NCBI GenBank assembly: GCA_902793375.1
Contig: CADBDE010000006.1
Location: 1-64,000, forward strand
From: an uncultured Erysipelotrichaceae bacterium
GTDB lineage: Bacteria > Bacillota_I > Bacilli_A > RF39 > UBA660
Direction of reading: 5' to 3'
DNA: 64,000 nt
The position numbers and the translations under genes are program-made. Below the pieces are notes generated by a model. It had not been told where the DNA came from and did no database searches. It was given only the letters and a program-made list of their open reading frames with translations. This document shows, piece by piece, positions 54,173 to 61,916 of the stretch. Position 1 is the first letter of the stretch; each line of letters opens with the position of its first letter.

Positions 54173-55270
54173 GTGAGAATCATCGTTTCTGCAGGAGGTA
54201 CTGGAGGACATATTTATCCAGCTCTTGCAATTATTAACAAATTAAAAGAAAGAAATAAAGATTTAGAAGTACTATATATTGGAACTACTGATAGAATGGA
54301 AAAAGATTTAATTCCAAGTTTAGGAATACCTTACAAAGGTATAGAAATGAAAGGTTTAAATAGAAAGAAACTTTTTAAGAATTATCAAGTAATTAAGTCC
54401 TTTAGAAATGCAATTAAAGAAATAAAGATAATAATGAAAGAGTTTAAACCTGATGTTGTTTTGGGAATAGGTGGGTATATTACTGCACCTGTTGTTATAG
54501 CTGCTCATAGTTTAGGTATAAAGACGTTTATTCATGAGCAAAATTCAATTCCAGGTCTTTCAAATAAAATTCTAAAAAGAAAAGCTTCTAAAATAGGTGT
54601 TTCCTTAGAAGACAGTTTAAAATATTTTAAGCATTGTGATGTTGAGTTTACTGGAAATCCAAGGAGTGAAGAAGCATATGAAGCAAAACCTGTTGATAAG
54701 AAAAAATATGGATTTCATAATGATAAAAAACTAGTTGTTTTTGTTATGGGAAGTTTAGGATCATATACAGTAACAAATGTTATAATTGAATCAATACCTA
54801 AAATAGCCAATAAAGACTATGAAGTTTTGCTAATAACTGGAAAAAGATTTTTAGAGAATTATGATGGAATAAAGATACCTAAAAATATTAAAATGGTTCC
54901 ATTAATAGATGATATGTTGAATGTTTTAAAGAAAACTGATTTGATAGTAACTAGAGCTGGTGCCTCAACAATCGCAGAAATAACCGCAGTTGGAGTTCCT
55001 GCAATAATGATTCCATCCCCTCATGTAACACATAATCATCAAGAAAAAAATGCCGAAGTGTTAGAAAACAATGGATGTGCAGTTGTTATAAAAGAAAAAG
55101 AATTAACTAGTGAGAAACTAATGTCTACAATAGATTCTCTAGTTAAAGATGATAAAAAATTAAAAAAAATGAGTGAATTAAGTAAAAAATTAGGAGTAAA
55201 AGATAGTGCTACAAAAATAGCATGTATTATAGAAGATTTAGTAAGTGGTGATAAGAAGTGCAAGAAATAA
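54173..55270 (+). CDS. murG: UDP-GlcNAc:lipid I transferase MurG
   Basis: The 365-residue glycosyltransferase has the MurG signatures: SAGGTGGHIYPALA near 7-20, GIGGYITAPVVIAA, HEQNSIPGLSNKIL, GNPRSEE, VVFVMGSLGSYTVTN and the C-terminal TRAGASTIAEITAVGVPAIM...HNHQEKNAEVL. It makes lipid II at the inner face of the membrane. It starts with GTG behind AGAGGTGA and overlaps murB by 13 bases. Confidence 0.97.
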   Translation: MRIIVSAGGTGGHIYPALAIINKLKERNKDLEVLYIGTTDRMEKDLIPSLGIPYKGIEMKGLNRKKLFKNYQVIKSFRNAIKEIKIIMKEFKPDVVLGIGGYITAPVVIAAHSLGIKTFIHEQNSIPGLSNKILKRKASKIGVSLEDSLKYFKHCDVEFTGNPRSEEAYEAKPVDKKKYGFHNDKKLVVFVMGSLGSYTVTNVIIESIPKIANKDYEVLLITGKRFLENYDGIKIPKNIKMVPLIDDMLNVLKKTDLIVTRAGASTIAEITAVGVPAIMIPSPHVTHNHQEKNAEVLENNGCAVVIKEKELTSEKLMSTIDSLVKDDKKLKKMSELSKKLGVKDSATKIACIIEDLVSGDKKCKK

Positions 55271-56163
55271 TTGATTACATTGAAAAAAATAATATAGGGA
55301 AACATTTAGAAAATGAAAAATTATCTAAATATACTACTTATAGAGTAGGAGGAAATGCTAAAATAATTGTTTACCCTAAAAGTAGAGAAAAACTTGTAAT
55401 GTTATTAAAAAAATTAAAAAATAAAAAAATAAAATATAAAATTCTTGGAAATGGATCAAACACTTTATTTAGTGATAAAGAATATGATGGAGTAATAATA
55501 AAACTTGATTCATTTGATAAAATTTCTTATTATAGAAATCTCGTTAAGGCGGAAGCAGGAGTTAATCTTATTAAACTAAGTTATCAAACAGTTAAAAGAG
55601 GACTAGCAGGATTAGAATTTGCATCAGGTATTCCTGGTACAGTAGGTGGAGCAATATTCATGAATGCTGGAGCTTATAAAAGTGATATGGGATATATTAC
55701 AAAAAGTATTGAGGTATTAACACCAAATTTAGAAATAATAACTATGACAAACAAAGAATTAGACTTTCACTATAGAACATCTTTTTTGCAAAAACATAAA
55801 GGATATATTTGTCTTGAAGCAACTTTTCAATTAAGAAAGAATGACAAAGATTTACTTTTAGAAATAGTAGAGGATAGAAAAAAAAGAAGGTTAGAGAGTC
55901 AACCTCTTGAGTATCCTTCAGCTGGTTCAGTATTTAGAAATCCAGAAAATAACTTTGCTGGAAAACTTATTGAAGATTTAGGATTTAAAGGATATACTAT
56001 TGGAGGTGCTAAAGTAAGTGATAAGCATGCTAACTTTATAATAAATCATAATAATGCAAAAGCAGAAGATATAAAAAAAATAATAGATAAATTACAACAA
56101 GAAGTTAAAGAAAAATACAATATTGATTTAAAATGTGAGCAAGAATTTGTTAATTGGGAGTAA
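55258..56163 (+). CDS. murB: UDP-N-acetylenolpyruvoylglucosamine reductase MurB
   Basis: The 301-residue FAD enzyme has YTTYRVGGNAKIIVYPKS, LGNGSNTLFSD, GLEFASGIPGTVGGAIFMNA, the catalytic-region serine in YPSAGSVFRNP and a C-terminal EQEFVNW. It lacks the extra fold of type I enzymes, so it is a type IIb-like MurB as in most Firmicutes. It completes UDP-MurNAc in the cytoplasm. GTG start inside the end of murG; two bases before the next ATG. Confidence 0.96.
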   Translation: MQEIIDYIEKNNIGKHLENEKLSKYTTYRVGGNAKIIVYPKSREKLVMLLKKLKNKKIKYKILGNGSNTLFSDKEYDGVIIKLDSFDKISYYRNLVKAEAGVNLIKLSYQTVKRGLAGLEFASGIPGTVGGAIFMNAGAYKSDMGYITKSIEVLTPNLEIITMTNKELDFHYRTSFLQKHKGYICLEATFQLRKNDKDLLLEIVEDRKKRRLESQPLEYPSAGSVFRNPENNFAGKLIEDLGFKGYTIGGAKVSDKHANFIINHNNAKAEDIKKIIDKLQQEVKEKYNIDLKCEQEFVNWE

Positions 56164-56165
56164 AA

Positions 56166-56849
56166 ATGGGTAAAAAAAAGGTTATTAAAAAAAAGATTAG
56201 AATAATACCAGTACTATTATTAGTCTTAATAGTTTCTTTAATATACCTTCTTTTTAGATTAGTTGCTGGAATTAAAATTCAAAATATTTATATAATGAAT
56301 AATCATTATTTGTCTGATGATTATGTTATAGAACAAGCTGGACTTACTAATTACCCAAGTTACTTTATGAATTTTTCTTTTAGAATTAAAAATAGACTTG
56401 AAAATAACGATTATATTAAAAGCGTTAAAGTAAGTAAATATTTCTTCGGAGTAGTAGAAATAAAGATAGAAGAGAATGATGTATTATTTTATAGAGAATA
56501 TGATAAGAAATACATTTTAGAAGATAAAAAAGAAGTAGAATATATTCCTTATGATTATTCTCCTACAATTTTAGTTAATTATATTCCTGATACTATCTAT
56601 AACAATTTTGTTAATAAATATAGTAAATTAAATGATTCAATTAGAAATAAAATATCTGAGATTAAGTATGATCCTAGTGAATATGATGAATCGAGATTTT
56701 TACTATATATGGTTGATGGAAACTATGTATATATTACTTTAACAAAAATGGATTCTCTTGATTACTACAATGATATTTATCCAACACTTGAAGGTAAAAA
56801 AGGAATTATTTATTTAGATTCAGGAAATCATTTTGTTGAATTAAAATAA
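56166..56849 (+). CDS. ftsQ: Cell-division protein FtsQ/DivIB
   Basis: The 227-residue protein has a Lys-rich cytoplasmic start, one membrane segment (IIPVLLLVLIVSLIYLLFRL) and a POTRA domain (GIKIQNIYIMNNHYLSDDYV, YIKSVKVSKYFFGVVEIKIE) with beta region up to IIYLDSGNHFVEL. FtsQ/DivIB scaffolds the divisome with FtsB and FtsL. Following murG-murB is the classic dcw-cluster order. ATG 56166 is just after the murB stop. Confidence 0.9.
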   Translation: MGKKKVIKKKIRIIPVLLLVLIVSLIYLLFRLVAGIKIQNIYIMNNHYLSDDYVIEQAGLTNYPSYFMNFSFRIKNRLENNDYIKSVKVSKYFFGVVEIKIEENDVLFYREYDKKYILEDKKEVEYIPYDYSPTILVNYIPDTIYNNFVNKYSKLNDSIRNKISEIKYDPSEYDESRFLLYMVDGNYVYITLTKMDSLDYYNDIYPTLEGKKGIIYLDSGNHFVELK

Positions 56850-56855
56850 AACTGT

Positions 56856-56884
56856 AAAATAGATATAAAAATATCTATTTTTTA
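56856..56884 (+). terminator. Intrinsic terminator
   Basis: AAATAGATAT and ATATCTATTT around AAAA, with T run; ends the murG-murB-ftsQ operon. Confidence 0.85.
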
Positions 56885-56929
56885 TATTAATAAAATAATT
56901 TATATGTTAAACTTATAATAGGTGATAGT

Positions 56930-58312
56930 GTGAAGAAGAAAAATGGATTTACATTAATTGAATTATTAGCAGTTATAATAATTTTAGGAATACTTATGAT
57001 TATTGCAATACCAAGTGTAACGAAGTATATAAGTGATTCAAGAAAATCTGCTTATGTAGATACAGCAAAAGAGATAATTGGAGGAGCTAGAAACATTGTA
57101 AATGAAGGAAAACTTGGAATGTACGCAACTGATACAACATATTATATTCCAACTAGTTGTATAAAAACTGAGAATGCAAGTAAAAGCCCATATGGAGATT
57201 TTACTAAAGCATATGTAGGAGTAATATATGATGGAAGAGGATATAAGTATTACTGGATAAGTGTAGATGATGCTGGACAAGGAGTATCTAAAATTACGCC
57301 ACTTGATCAGCTAGATACAGACGATATAGAAAGTGACTTAAAAGACTCTGATATAGAAAGTGTAGTAGAAACAACAGGAATAGGAAATAGAAGCGAAATA
57401 CATATATTAAACTGTAATACAAAAACTTGGGATAGACAAATCCATTTAACTGATACAAGTAATAATGTATCAGAAGAAGGTGGTGGAAGTGGTTCAGGAT
57501 CTGGAGAATCTGGAAATACAATAACATTACCAATTTGTAAAAGAGCAACACAATTACATACCGCAGTATGTAATAGATCTGATTCAGATGGCTGTTCTTC
57601 AGTAATTGGTTCTGGAAATACTGTTTACTACGGGAATTTAGGGACGCAAGGAGCAACATTATCATCAGGTGATGCTTTAGATTGTGATGTAAATAATGAT
57701 GGAATTTATGATTCCACAGCAGAAAGATTTTATTATGTTACAAGTAGTGGAAGTGGAGATAATGAAAAAGCAATTTTAATATATTATGGAAATATTAATA
57801 ATGATGGAACTAATATTACAATAGCATCTAATGGTAAACCATATGATTCAAATAATAATAATTGGCATGGTCCAGTAACTGGTATAGAGGTATTACCCTC
57901 AAACACACAATGGAATAATAATCAAATTATTAAACCAGAGGTAAGAAGCATAAAAAATGAGAATGGTGGATCAACAACAACAGGAGGTACAATTGATTCT
58001 TTTGATTATACAGGAAAAGCTGCTAGATTATTGACATATCAAGAAATTGTTCAAGCATGTGGAACTGGTATCACAACAAATTATGGTTATTTAAATAATT
58101 GTTTATTTCTAATGGAAAATATTGGACTATTTATAAATAATTCAGGAGGTACTTTTGGACATTGGCTAGAAACCCCTGTTTCCTCAACTTCTTATACTGC
58201 ATGGCTTGTTAATTGTAGTACAAACCTTACTAAATATAATACAAATAGTATGTATGCTGTAATTGGTATTCGTCCAGTAATTGAAGTTTTAAAATCCAAT
58301 ATAGCAAGCTAA
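56930..58312 (+). CDS. Type IV prepilin-like protein with large C-terminal domain
   Basis: The 460-residue protein has a class III prepilin signal: MKKKNG, then FTLIELLAVIIILGILMIIA with Glu at position 5 of the mature chain. After an alpha-helical stalk and a Gly/Ser linker (about 184-197), residues 200-460 form a Cys-containing extracellular domain with lectin-like or FGE-like ends (WLVNCSTNLTKYN, YAVIGIRPVIEV). It is far longer than a usual major pilin, so it may be a tip or minor pilin or a pseudopilin adhesin. No pilus assembly genes are next to it. GTG start. Confidence 0.8.
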   Translation: MKKKNGFTLIELLAVIIILGILMIIAIPSVTKYISDSRKSAYVDTAKEIIGGARNIVNEGKLGMYATDTTYYIPTSCIKTENASKSPYGDFTKAYVGVIYDGRGYKYYWISVDDAGQGVSKITPLDQLDTDDIESDLKDSDIESVVETTGIGNRSEIHILNCNTKTWDRQIHLTDTSNNVSEEGGGSGSGSGESGNTITLPICKRATQLHTAVCNRSDSDGCSSVIGSGNTVYYGNLGTQGATLSSGDALDCDVNNDGIYDSTAERFYYVTSSGSGDNEKAILIYYGNINNDGTNITIASNGKPYDSNNNNWHGPVTGIEVLPSNTQWNNNQIIKPEVRSIKNENGGSTTTGGTIDSFDYTGKAARLLTYQEIVQACGTGITTNYGYLNNCLFLMENIGLFINNSGGTFGHWLETPVSSTSYTAWLVNCSTNLTKYNTNSMYAVIGIRPVIEVLKSNIAS

Positions 58313-58338
58313 AAGACAATCATAAGATTGTCTTTTTT
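58311..58338. terminator. Bidirectional terminator
   Basis: AAAAGACAATC and GATTGTCTTTT are perfect arms around ATAA, flanked by A and T runs; serves the converging genes on both sides. Confidence 0.85.
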
Positions 58339-58531
58339 AATATCTATAATAATTACCATAGTATGGATATGGATATGGATAGTAATACATTGGGTAAGGA
58401 TAGTAGGTTGGTCTTCTATTGTTAGTTAGTAAACTCCCTACAACTCCTCCTAATACAAAAGGAAATATATTACCTCCAAAGCCATTATTATGCGGTGGTG
58501 GTCCAGGTGGACCATTAAAACCTCTATTCAT
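58337..58531 (-). CDS. Small Gly/Pro/Tyr-rich protein
   Basis: The 64-residue product is made of a Gly/Pro/Asn start (GFNGPPGPPPHNNGFGGN), a short hydrophobic segment (IFPFVLGGVVGSLL) and a Tyr/Pro-rich tail (PYPMYYYPYPYPYYGNYY). The composition is like spore-coat or membrane-associated YPY proteins. It has a strong GGGAGG ribosome binding site and lies 35 bases after the metallophosphoesterase gene. Function unknown. Confidence 0.7.
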   Translation of the reverse strand: MNRGFNGPPGPPPHNNGFGGNIFPFVLGGVVGSLLTNNRRPTYYPYPMYYYPYPYPYYGNYYRY

Positions 58532-58566
58532 AAAATACCTCCCAAAGTATTGTATGAATATTTTTA

Positions 58567-59460
58567 TTATTTGTTTGTTCTAAGTCTATAAAAATTTATA
58601 CTTGGATGATTAAATAATCTCCATTGATGTCCTGAGTTTCCTATTCCTCCAGATACATATAAATCAGTATTTTTAATTTTATAATGAGATGCATAATACT
58701 TTTTCGCACCTTCTTTTCTAAATATTCCTCCTATTAGAGGTAAAACAATTTGACCATTATGAGAATGTCCAGCAAATATTAAATCAACGTTAAAATCATT
58801 CATTATTCTATCAGTTAAATCAGGTTTATGTGTTATAGCTATTGTGAAACTATCTTCATTATAATCTTTAATATTTTCTTTAGTATAAGTATCATCAAGT
58901 ATTAGTAAATCAATAGATGATTTTTTATAATTTATTTTTTCTATAGTGTTTTCAAGGATAATAAAATTCGAATTATTAAATACTTTATTGAAATTTTCAA
59001 AATCTTCTTCACCTTTAATAGCATATTTACCAATGGAAGCATTAAGTTTATTAAATTCACTCATAATAGTTTCCAAAGTTGAATCATCAACTATGTAATC
59101 GCTATCTATCAAATCACCAGTAAAAATAACTATATCTGGATTAGCTTTATTTATAATATCTACCAATTTTTTTATTGTTTTTATTGAAGATGATCTAGTA
59201 TAATGTAAATCACTAAATTGAATTATTTTTAATCCCTCAAAATCTTTTGGTAAATTATCTTTATAAATTGCATATTCTCTTGTAGTAAGCCCAATATTGC
59301 CTATAACTCTGATTAAAAAATAGGTAATAAGAATTACTATTATAGAAGGAATTGAAATCCATAGAGTAGTTTTTATTATTTTTTTTCTTTGAATATCTTT
59401 TCTTTCTTTTTCTAATTCTTCTGCAATATCAAAATTCTTTTCAGTTCTTGATTCATTCAT
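58567..59460 (-). CDS. Membrane-anchored metallophosphoesterase (YkuE-like) with altered motif
   Basis: The 297-residue protein has an N-terminal membrane segment (about 33-54) and a calcineurin-type fold: IIQFSDLHY, VIFTGDLIDSD, AITHKPDL and FAGHSHNGQI. The third motif, normally GNHD/E, reads KGEEDF, so the Asn and His of the active site are missing. Either another residue substitutes or the activity is changed. YkuE-like enzymes act outside the membrane. It follows the CPBP gene after 11 bases in the same transcript. Confidence 0.82.
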   Translation of the reverse strand: MNESRTEKNFDIAEELEKERKDIQRKKIIKTTLWISIPSIIVILITYFLIRVIGNIGLTTREYAIYKDNLPKDFEGLKIIQFSDLHYTRSSSIKTIKKLVDIINKANPDIVIFTGDLIDSDYIVDDSTLETIMSEFNKLNASIGKYAIKGEEDFENFNKVFNNSNFIILENTIEKINYKKSSIDLLILDDTYTKENIKDYNEDSFTIAITHKPDLTDRIMNDFNVDLIFAGHSHNGQIVLPLIGGIFRKEGAKKYYASHYKIKNTDLYVSGGIGNSGHQWRLFNHPSINFYRLRTNK

Positions 59461-59471
59461 AAAAAATCTCC

Positions 59472-60155
59472 TTATAGAAAAATAAGTAATAATACAAGTA
59501 AAGTGTTATGCAAACAATGAACAAAAATACTTGAAAATATATTGTTAGTTTTATAATAAATATAAGCAAAAGCAATACCTAAAGATGAATATGGTATTAT
59601 ATATAAAAAATCGAATAATGAATTAAATGATCCAATAACATGAAGAGTACCAAAAACTATTCCAGATGTAAGAATAAATAATACTTTATTATTAATACAA
59701 TCCCTAAATGCTTTTCTAAAAATTAGTTCTTCTGCAACAGGAGCAAAAATACAAATAGAAAAGAAAGCAAAGTATGGAATTGTATTTATTATTTCTCTTA
59801 CTCCTTGTTCGTTACTTGCAATTTTAACAGGAGAAAAAGTAATAATTAGATAATTACTTATAACCATTGCAATGAAGCCTAAAATCCAGTATTTTATGGC
59901 TATATCACTATAATCCCCAAATTTTTTTTTAAAATTTTTAAAATCTTTTTTTAATGTTTTTCTATAAAAAATAATTAAAAAAATTGCTTGAGTAATAGTA
60001 GGAGTTATTCTAATTAAGTTATATGTAGTATCACTACATGTTTTTATATCTATATTAAACAAATAAATTGGTATTAGTGCAAATAAACTTGAACAATAGA
60101 ATAATAATAATACTATAGTTAAATTTATAATAGGTTTATAATTATTAGTATCCAT
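59472..60155 (-). CDS. CPBP-family intramembrane metalloprotease
   Basis: The 227-residue protein has six to seven membrane segments and the CPBP (Abi/CAAX) motifs: EELIFRKAFRD (EExxxR), GTLHVIG (FxxxH-type) and FVHCLHNT (HxxxN). Family members cleave prenylated or membrane peptides and can confer bacteriocin immunity. It begins the three-gene minus-strand operon behind AGGAGG. Confidence 0.85.
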   Translation of the reverse strand: MDTNNYKPIINLTIVLLLFYCSSLFALIPIYLFNIDIKTCSDTTYNLIRITPTITQAIFLIIFYRKTLKKDFKNFKKKFGDYSDIAIKYWILGFIAMVISNYLIITFSPVKIASNEQGVREIINTIPYFAFFSICIFAPVAEELIFRKAFRDCINNKVLFILTSGIVFGTLHVIGSFNSLFDFLYIIPYSSLGIAFAYIYYKTNNIFSSIFVHCLHNTLLVLLLIFL

Positions 60156-60178
60156 ACATCCTCCTAGTATATAACTTA

Positions 60179-60207
60179 ATTTTAATGGTTGTTCTTTTTT
60201 GTGTCAA
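60179..60207 (-). promoter_or_regulatory. Promoter of the minus-strand operon
   Basis: On the minus strand TTGACA, 17 bases, TAAAAT; strong, divergent from murC. Confidence 0.75.
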
Positions 60208-60248
60208 CTGATTTTACATTATTGTGTTATTATATATATAAATAATGT

Positions 60249-60254
60249 ATAATA
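60249..60254 (+). promoter_or_regulatory. -10 element of murC
   Basis: TATAAT, 19 bases before the murC ATG; preceding -35 unclear. Confidence 0.4.
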
Positions 60255-60273
60255 TAAAGTAAAGAGGTGTCTT

Positions 60274-61587
60274 ATGAAATATTATTGTTTAGGTATAAAG
60301 GGAGCTGGAATGGCTACTTTAGCTAATATATTATATGATTTAGGTAATGAAGTAGAAGGATATGATGATGTTAAAGATCATAAATTTACTGAAGAAGGAT
60401 TAGATAAACGTGGAATAAAGATTTATTATGACAATAATCATCCATTAGATAAAGAAATGATTCTTACACATTCAGTTGCTTTAAAAGATGATCATCCAGA
60501 GATTATAAGAGCAAAGGAAGCTGGATTACAGGTTAAGAAATATAACGAGATTTTAGGAGATATTACAAATATGTTTGAATCTATTTGTGTATCAGGAACA
60601 CATGGTAAAACAACAACTTCTACAATGATTAGTCAAATACTTGATAATGTATATGGAGTTAATTATTTTATAGGTGATGGTACAGGATTTGCTTCAAAAG
60701 ATAATAAAATATTTGTTATTGAAAGTGATGAATTCAATAGGCACTTTTTAGCATATCATCCATCATATACTGTAATTACAAATATAGAACTTGAACATAC
60801 TGAAATATATAAAGATATAGATGATATTAGAAATACATTTGAGAAGTTTGCAAATAAAACAAAAAATACGATAGTAGCATGTGGAGATAATGAAAATATA
60901 AAAATGTTAAAACTATCTCCAAAGACAATTTATTATGGCTTTAACAGTGATAACGATGTATATGCAAAAAATGTTTTATTGACTGATTCTGGTTCTGAAT
61001 TTGATTTAATAGTTAATAAAGAAAATGTTGGACACTTTAAATTACCATTGTTTGGTAAACATATGGTACTAAATGCTATGGCAGCAATTGCAATATGTCA
61101 TTTAGAGGGAGTTTCGTACAATGAAATTGAAAAATTACTTGCAAATTTTAAAAATGCTAAAAGAAGATTTGCAATAGAAAATATAAAAAATAACGTTGTT
61201 ATTGATGATTACGCTCATCATCCAACAGAAATTAAAGTGACTCTTGAAGCAGCAAGACAAAAGTATCCTGATAAAGAATTGGTTGCAATATTTAAACCAA
61301 ATACGTATTCTAGAACAGAAAAATTTTATAAAGAATTTGCTAATGCTTTAAATATAGCGGATAAAGTTTATCTAACTGAAATAGATTGTAATAGAGAAAA
61401 AAGTGAAGATTATGGAAATGTTACTTCAAAGGTTATATTTGATCTATTAAAAAATGGTGAAATGATTAGTGATGAAAAAATTGATAGCTTATTAACTCAT
61501 GACAATGCAGTAATATGTTTTATGTCATGCGCATCAATTGCACATTTAAAAGAAAACTATATAGAAAAGTATAGTAAAAAAGAATAA
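60274..61587 (+). CDS. murC: UDP-N-acetylmuramate-L-alanine ligase MurC
   Basis: The 437-residue Mur ligase has an N-terminal Rossmann segment (CLGIKGAGMATLANILYDLG), the ATP loop GTHGKTTT near 111, ESDEFNRHFLAYHPSYTVIT, NIELEHTEIYKD, AKRRFAIENIKNNVVIDDYA and HHPTEIKVTLEAAR. It adds L-Ala to UDP-MurNAc in the cytoplasm. The start GIKGAGMA instead of GIGGxGMS is typical of divergent Firmicute MurC. It lies apart from murG-murB with its own promoter. Confidence 0.92.
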   Translation: MKYYCLGIKGAGMATLANILYDLGNEVEGYDDVKDHKFTEEGLDKRGIKIYYDNNHPLDKEMILTHSVALKDDHPEIIRAKEAGLQVKKYNEILGDITNMFESICVSGTHGKTTTSTMISQILDNVYGVNYFIGDGTGFASKDNKIFVIESDEFNRHFLAYHPSYTVITNIELEHTEIYKDIDDIRNTFEKFANKTKNTIVACGDNENIKMLKLSPKTIYYGFNSDNDVYAKNVLLTDSGSEFDLIVNKENVGHFKLPLFGKHMVLNAMAAIAICHLEGVSYNEIEKLLANFKNAKRRFAIENIKNNVVIDDYAHHPTEIKVTLEAARQKYPDKELVAIFKPNTYSRTEKFYKEFANALNIADKVYLTEIDCNREKSEDYGNVTSKVIFDLLKNGEMISDEKIDSLLTHDNAVICFMSCASIAHLKENYIEKYSKKE

Positions 61588-61592
61588 AAAAA

Positions 61593-61601
61593 TGATATAA
61601 T
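61593..61601 (+). promoter_or_regulatory. Extended -10 promoter
   Basis: TGATATAAT, 23 bases before ATG 61625. Confidence 0.5.
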
Positions 61602-61624
61602 AAAAACATAGTAGGTGATTACAA

Positions 61625-61903
61625 ATGTATGATGATTTTGGCATTAAACACACTGTTGATTTATATAAAAGATTATTACCAGCATTGAATTCAAAATTAA
61701 GAGAAATTGATAGAATTAGTTCAATAAGAATTAAATCAGAAGATATATGGAACTATTTTATCAGGTGTAAATGGAAAACAGTTATTGAGTTGGAATTATC
61801 GGATATGGTTGATGATATTTTAAATACAAATAATGATGAATTAATAAATAATATTATAAATATAAAGAATAACATTATTGAACAAAATATCGAATCACTA
61901 TAA
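61625..61903 (+). CDS. ComN-like post-transcriptional regulator
   Basis: The 92-residue protein matches the Post_transc_reg family represented by B. subtilis ComN: LYKRLLPALNSKLREIDRIS, IKSEDIWNYFIRCKWKTVIE, LELSDMVDDILN. ComN acts after transcription on comE and binds DivIVA. It is 13 bases upstream of the RelA/SpoT gene and probably cotranscribed. Confidence 0.7.
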   Translation: MYDDFGIKHTVDLYKRLLPALNSKLREIDRISSIRIKSEDIWNYFIRCKWKTVIELELSDMVDDILNTNNDELINNIINIKNNIIEQNIESL

Positions 61904-61916
61904 GGGAGATGATAAC

